64,000 nt of DNA from Cenococcum geophilum 1.58. Taxonomy: Eukaryota > Ascomycota > Dothideomycetes > Gloniales > Gloniaceae. The stretch's first letter is position 1; the number at the start of each line of letters is the position of its first letter. Below, one piece after another: positions 59,223-64,000 of the stretch. The translations under genes were made by a program, and so were the position numbers. The notes beneath the pieces are model-generated. The model searched no databases. It saw nothing but the letters and a program-made list of their open reading frames with translations, and had not been told where the DNA came from. The stretch lies in the NCBI GenBank assembly GCA_001692895.1, contig KV748178.1:1970536-2034535 (forward strand). Reading direction: 5' to 3'.

Positions 59223-61394
59223 CTAGCTATCTCCGCGTTTCATGCTCTCAATGAGTCCTTTCAGCTCCTTAATCTCCGCCGCCAACTTCCTAACCTCCAA
59301 AATTGCCGCATTAGTCTCCACATTCGGCTTAGTCAGCTCGACCTTCTTCGTCCAGCCCTCGGCCTCAAAATCGCACATGCCGGACAACTGCTCCCACTCC
59401 TCGACCGTATCGTCATCGTCCTCTCCTCTGCGGCGATTATGCCGGACCTTGTGGGCTTGGCGAGTCTCGAGGAAGGCGGTGATGAGCAGGAGCGGGGAGT
59501 AGATGACGCCCATGACGTAGTCGTTCAGTCGCTGGTAGCGGCGGCGCGGCATCCACCATTCGAAGGGGATGACGAGACAGAAGAGCTCGATGAGGTTGAA
59601 TGCTAGATCTATGTATTAGACGTATATTCAGGAAAGGTTGGGTAGATGTTTTCCAAAGACTTCACGAGCCACGAAATTTGGCTAATAAGAGGCAGATGAT
59701 ACTTACGCGCTATGAACACGTTCTCGTCTGGCGCACGAACGAATTGTATCGTTTTCGCGGAGAACTGCGAATTAGTTATGGACTCGTGTCTGATGTCGAG
59801 AGACGAAAACTTACCAATGCCATATATTCATCGATAGCATTATCAGTGATGTCCACGTATGCTGAGTTATAGAGCGCAATCAAGATATTAAGGAGAATAA
59901 CCATAACCACAAATGTAAAGATATAATAGAGAATCAAACCAAAAGGCGGCTGCTCAATATCAAAAGGTTAGCTCTTGCTACAAATTGCGCGCAAACAAAG
60001 TATCTGAAGACTTACCGCAAATCGATCAAATCCTTCAAAATCTGGACTCTGCATGATGGCGTTCAACATAGCCTGTACAATAAACATAGTAGCCTCCAGA
60101 TCATTATCTGCCTGATCCATGCCGATAAATGCCTGCAGAAAACCTACTAACACCACGATTAAAAGGGCAAAGAAAATGAGTGATTCTTTCATCAGGACTT
60201 TCAATACGACCAGCATAGCACCAAAGAAGCGAAAGGTATCGAGATACAGTAACAAGCGCATCCAGAACATAGGTGCGGAAAATGCCAAGAAGTTGTAGCT
60301 AAGCATATTAAATTTTCCGCGTGTAGAATGCCCCATCGGGTGACCTAGAGCAATCATCCGCGTAACGAACGAAACCGTGAGTAAGGCGTAAAGGGTGTTG
60401 TTGAAGACATTCCAGAAGCCGATGTAGCAACGACCTACTTTCCAGAACTTCGAGAACTCGTCGCACACAAAGCCGAAAGTAAAGATATACAAAAGCCCTT
60501 CGATGGGATCAATGTCGCCGGAAGGATTGATGGTGTTAATGGCTCCGGTGTATAGTGCCAGGTAAATCAGAGACACGGCAATTTGCACCGTGTTTTGGTA
60601 AACTGGAGCACGCATGCGATCCGGGTCGAAATGAACCCAATAGTTTGGGTTGGTCTTCTCCTTGTAATCTATGAACCGGGAAGGGTCCTCGTCATCTTGG
60701 ACCAACCATCCACGCCAAAGATAGGATATGCATTTCTGATAGCCTGAGGAAGCGATGACTCTAAGGGCATGAAGATCCACGGCGCGCTCTATGGCGTTTG
60801 CAGGAAGAGTGTCTTCGCCATTAACAACGATTGAGTAGCGATTGAGAAGAACCTCTTCGAGGAGATAGGACATATCTTCTTCTTGCTCAATACTGACGAC
60901 GAGCATATTAGCATTGTGCATCAAATCCTACGACAGCACAGTTCAAACTCACATCATCTTCGCGATTACCTCGCAAGCAACTGCCCGCACATCATGCAGT
61001 TCAGAATCCCACATTTCCAAGATTGCCTGTTTCTTGAACCATTTCTTGACGACCAACAAACAGTATACCACGCACGCCTTGTACTCCTCTCCGCCCGCAC
61101 TTTTTGCCGTCCTCACGACCGCGGGTGTGACAACGCTACTGTGTGCTTTCGTTATCTTCCACTCGTCCAGCTCACACGGAATCACGGTTTCAATCTGGTA
61201 TTTGAGACGCAGTGCGACTTTCGTGACTTCCCCGGCGGGGATTGGGGAAGGAACGACTTCGCGACGCGTCGGGAGGACTGGGATGAATACAATCAGCGAA
61301 ATTTCTGTATTAAAAGAGTCTGCATCTGAAAGAAAGAATACTAACGCGCACGCGTCTCATCGTGAAGGCGGTGACGAGCGTCATGACCGTCCAT
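59223..61394 (-). CDS. YVC1: Vacuolar TRP-type cation channel (Yvc1/TRPY1-like)
   Basis: Six minus-strand exons: 61346-61394, 60953-61277, 60016-60892, 59815-59949, 59707-59764 and 59223-59602. They total 1824 nt, or 607 aa. The N-terminal cytosolic part has IPAGEVTKVALRLKYQIETVIPCEL and RAVACEVIAKMIIEQEEDM, then AIERAVDLHALRVI and GYQKCISYLWRGWLVQD. Membrane segments follow (IAVSLIYLALYTGAI, GLLYIFTFGFV, FFGAMLVVLKVLMKE, FALLIVVLVGFLQAFIGMD). The pore and S6 region reads PPFGLILYYIFTFVVMVILLNILIALY. The C-terminus has FEWWMPRRRYQRLND, a conserved acidic DDDTVEEWEQL and a coiled-coil tail. Yvc1 releases calcium from the vacuole on hyperosmotic shock. The acceptor at 59949 could be one codon earlier. 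Confidence 0.92.
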
Positions 61395-61907
61395 GTTGAA
61401 GAGCTTGCTCCATTGTACCATTGTATGGTGGAGCTATACTCAAGCTCCAATAATGATTCTCGAGAAGAATAACCTAGTTCTTAGAGGGAAAAGTGTATTC
61501 CTCTGGACTCTCGACGTAATTTAGGTGGAGAGAAGAGGGGAAGCGGTTGGCGGTCCATTTGAGAAGTTGGTCCCTTGGCTATCAAGCTTGGTCGAAGTGG
61601 GGACCGTGCTGTAAAAACCTGGGCCAGATGACGGAGATGTTGGCGCTCCCCTGTCTGTCGTACCACGGACCCTGACCATCAAATCAGATATCAGGTATCA
61701 GATATCGCCAAACCTCCCCGCAAAATGTCTGGATTTGGTGCCAAAATGCACGTGCGTCCGATAGGGTTCAAGACCCTACGATGCACTTGAGGCACTCAGA
61801 TCACGCATTTATCGTTTCATGAAGCAGTCGGATTGGCTCTCTTGTATACATTCATATCTATTCCCAATTTTGCCATCCATTAACACCATGTCTCATCCCG
61901 AAATGCC
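61395..61907. other. Intergenic between YVC1-like and eIF2-alpha genes
   Basis: Upstream of the channel and downstream of eIF2-alpha. A repeated TCAGATATCAGGTATCAGATATC near 61681 is a short imperfect direct/inverted repeat. No gene recognised. Confidence 0.5.
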
Positions 61908-62968
61908 TTACGCATCCGCCTCGACAACGCCTCCTTCATCACTCGCGCTCTCGTCCTCATCTCCGCTAACTTCTTGGTTCTCGCGCTCCCTCTTCTCCAT
62001 CAATGCCTTTAGCTCGGCATCATCGTCCTCCGTGACCGCCTTGGGTGCCATCCTGACCACACAGCTACCACCAGCCTTCGTGATATTTTCATCGATCTCC
62101 TTGATCGCGCTCTCCAACGTCTGAATTCCAACGCTTTTGTCCAAGCACTGGCTCGTCAAAACGTACAGTGGCGGGCTCACTAACTTCACCTTCACTTGTG
62201 TTTCTTGCGTGTTTTTTGCCTCTGCGCAGCGAAGAGCATCTTTAACTGCGTCAATCCCATCATAGCCGAAACAGGTCACTTCAACGTCTGCGCGCACTTT
62301 GGTGGGCTGGGGAGTAAGCCGTTTGCCAATGTAAGATTGTAGTTCGTCCTTGACCATGTCACTAGGGAAAGTGACTTCTTTCCAGACATCTGGATTTGTG
62401 ATGGAAAGCTTGAAAGCGTCAACTGAGTGTCCATATTTCTTGTTTAGTGGCCACGCGATGCTCTGATATAGCGACTCAATCGGAGTATTTGTCTTCTCGG
62501 CAACATGGCGCATGATAGAGTGAACCATCTTAGACTTGTTATAGCGCTCCTCGCACTTAACAATATCTTCTACAGATACTCGACGTTTGGAAAGATCGAT
62601 GTAGCCTGTAGTATCGCAAGTGTTAGAATTCGTCACATTTTAGCAGCTGGACATATTGGATCTACTGACCCTTGTCTTTATCCACCCTAAGAACTACTAC
62701 AACTTCGTTTCTCCCAACTCTGATGAGCTTCTGGATACTTCTTATCCGACGTCTCGACAATTCACTAAGAAGAATCATGCCGTCAATGTTATCGTACTCC
62801 AGCAGCTTTACGTATGCACCCATCTCGGCGATCTAAATCGTCCGAGTCAGTAAGGTCCAGTCATGCTGAAAGAGGGTTTTGATGCCTGACCTGCTTTACA
62901 TTGACCATGACAAAACTCTCCACCTCAGGATACTTCTCCTCATAAAACCGACAGTTCGTGAGTGACAT
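61908..62968 (-). CDS. SUI2: Eukaryotic translation initiation factor 2 subunit alpha
   Basis: Three minus-strand exons, 62891-62968, 62670-62832 and 61908-62605, give 312 aa, the usual length. The start reads [40 protein letters not shown]. The S1 domain includes [15 protein letters not shown], whose Ser (residue 52 counting Met, the classical Ser51) is the Gcn2-type phosphorylation site. It continues [30 protein letters not shown], a helical domain, then [16 protein letters not shown], and an acidic tail. It is part of the eIF2 complex that brings initiator tRNA to the 40S ribosome. Phosphorylation of the Ser lowers translation under starvation. Confidence 0.96.
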
Positions 62969-63524
62969 TGTGGCGGCGGTGATATTCAACGTTTGTTATG
63001 GTGATGTGTCTGTGGATGAAGGTCTTTCGTCGAAGCGGGGGTTGTGTATGGCAAGGCTACAGGTCGAGGTATCTCCGGGTAGTTGAGTGTAGCCAAGGAT
63101 GTAGAAGGGTTATGTGAACTTTAGTGTGATAAGAGTCAAAGAATTTGGTGGGGCGGAATGCCAAGATTTCGCGAGTGGGATAAATTCACGTCAAAATTCT
63201 TGTCACCAACACAAACCAGCGAATTCACAGTATAAGAAACTAACATGATAAAAATTCAATGTGACAAACAGAATCTTCAAGCCTCCCCAAGACGATGGTA
63301 TCTGGCAGAACACCTCCAACGCCATTATGGCCCTCCATCCAGTCTTCCTGACCATATCCATCCCAAGGAATGCCAGAAAATAACCGTAGCAAAAAGCCAT
63401 CCAAATCCCAGAGGAGCCATAGAATTAAGAACCCATGCACCCTTATTTAACACGTCTCGTCATACTCATCCCTCATCTCCATATCTGTTCACGATAATCA
63501 TTTTCTGAGTGCGTTGAGCGATTC
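62969..63524. other. Intergenic upstream of eIF2-alpha
   Basis: Promoter of eIF2-alpha and the 3' flank of the edge gene. Overlapping short minus-strand frames at 63203-63440 give hydrophobic peptides but are mutually exclusive and were not called. Confidence 0.5.
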
Positions 63525-64000
63525 TCATTTCTTCAAAGCTGCATCATATATGCTTGCAAGGATCCCAATACCAGCCCCAATCATAATTCCAGGATATCCT
63601 CCAGGGATATTGTTGCGTATAGCGGAAACAGTCTCAGCGCCAAAGGGTCCCCATTTTGGATAGACGACTTTCGCAATACCGCCTTGGACGGGGGTTATCA
63701 TGGTAGGGTAAACAATGTATGTCATCAAAGCTTTGACCACATTGAAGGTAAGCGGGTCTGCAGCATACATGCCCTTCAAGGATCTGTGCCTGGTATTGGA
63801 CCGCAGGGTAAGGTTGAAAAAGTAAGAGACGAGGAGAGGGATAAAAAAGCTCGTCAGAGACCAGAGAGTTGCTGGTGCCCAAAACTCGCTAGTCAAGAGA
63901 ATCCGAGCATCTGGGACGTGAACTTGACGAGAGTTAAGACTTAAACTAGCAACCGGTGGGGTGTCGAACGGATGGGCCCATTGCAGAGTATTATACTGTA
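63525..64000 (-). CDS. Fungal multi-pass membrane protein, 5' part beyond the window
   Basis: The minus-strand frame is open from the window edge to a stop at 63525 (158 visible codons). It reads PDARILLTSEFWAPATLWSL, then membrane segments TSFFIPLLVSYFFNLTL and DPLTFNVVKALMTYIVYPTM. A C-terminal block IPGGYPGIMIGAGIGILASIYDAALKK follows, which I associate with a conserved fungal membrane protein of unknown function. The start lies beyond 64000. No disabling change seen. Confidence 0.6.
   Translation of the reverse strand, partial: QYNTLQWAHPFDTPPVASLSLNSRQVHVPDARILLTSEFWAPATLWSLTSFFIPLLVSYFFNLTLRSNTRHRSLKGMYAADPLTFNVVKALMTYIVYPTMITPVQGGIAKVVYPKWGPFGAETVSAIRNNIPGGYPGIMIGAGIGILASIYDAALKK

Noticed and set aside
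61766..61782. tRNA-like T arm (TAGGG-TTCAAGA-CCCTA) matching a B-box consensus
   Set aside because: No A box, D arm, anticodon arm or matching acceptor stem is present upstream at tRNA spacing.
63203..63440. Hydrophobic minus-strand short frames
   Set aside because: Three frames overlap, none has family motifs and no splice plan joins them convincingly.

Overview
The window is from a filamentous ascomycete (Pezizomycotina). Genes carry short GT-AG introns of about 47-105 nt with CTAAC/CTGAC-type branch sites. The recognisable proteins are fungal: a Pom33-type pore membrane protein, glycogen phosphorylase, a Spo71-type sporulation protein, a Yvc1-type vacuolar channel and eIF2-alpha. Two long blocks have the TA-rich, stop-riddled composition left by repeat-induced point mutation (RIP, C:G to T:A). 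I cannot name the genus; nothing seen fixes it below Pezizomycotina.

Layout. 0-10 kb is a normal gene region: Pom33/TMEM33 family (+), a cyclin-fold protein (+), glycogen phosphorylase (+, 12 exons) and a Yip1-domain Golgi protein (-). 10.14-26.0 kb is a RIP-degraded transposon nest. It holds, in order, a tyrosine-recombinase (DIRS/Ngaro/PAT-like) retrotransposon with split direct repeats, a Helitron, an LTR element with a 5-bp target duplication inserted into or beside the Helitron's 3' part, a copia gag remnant and a triple 255-bp tandem repeat. 26-32.6 kb is an island of normal composition with two minus-strand accessory genes: a serine/threonine kinase-like protein and a CorA-like two-TM protein. 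32.6-37.1 kb is a second RIP block, with an inverted repeat pair that carries isolated Ns. 37.1-43 kb is gene-poor and rich in short inverted-repeat elements, including a Tc1/mariner-like MITE with a paralogous empty site and a 1.03-kb element with 9-bp target duplications.

43-54 kb looks like a decaying accessory segment. It has a cysteine-rich secreted protein gene, a PIF/Harbinger-like MITE, an intact ketopantoate reductase gene, a frameshifted FAD monooxygenase, a small conserved fungal gene, a GH5 glycosidase killed by five RIP-type stop codons and a broken isoflavone-reductase-like gene. 55-64 kb returns to conserved genes: Spo71-like (+), Yvc1/TRP channel (-), eIF2-alpha (-) and a membrane protein cut by the window edge (-).

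The core genes have no obvious shared pathway. The accessory segments are best read as transposon-driven compartments between conserved gene blocks. Exon boundaries were placed by eye from splice motifs, reading frame and remembered family sequences; every gene model given with a total length is consistent in phase.
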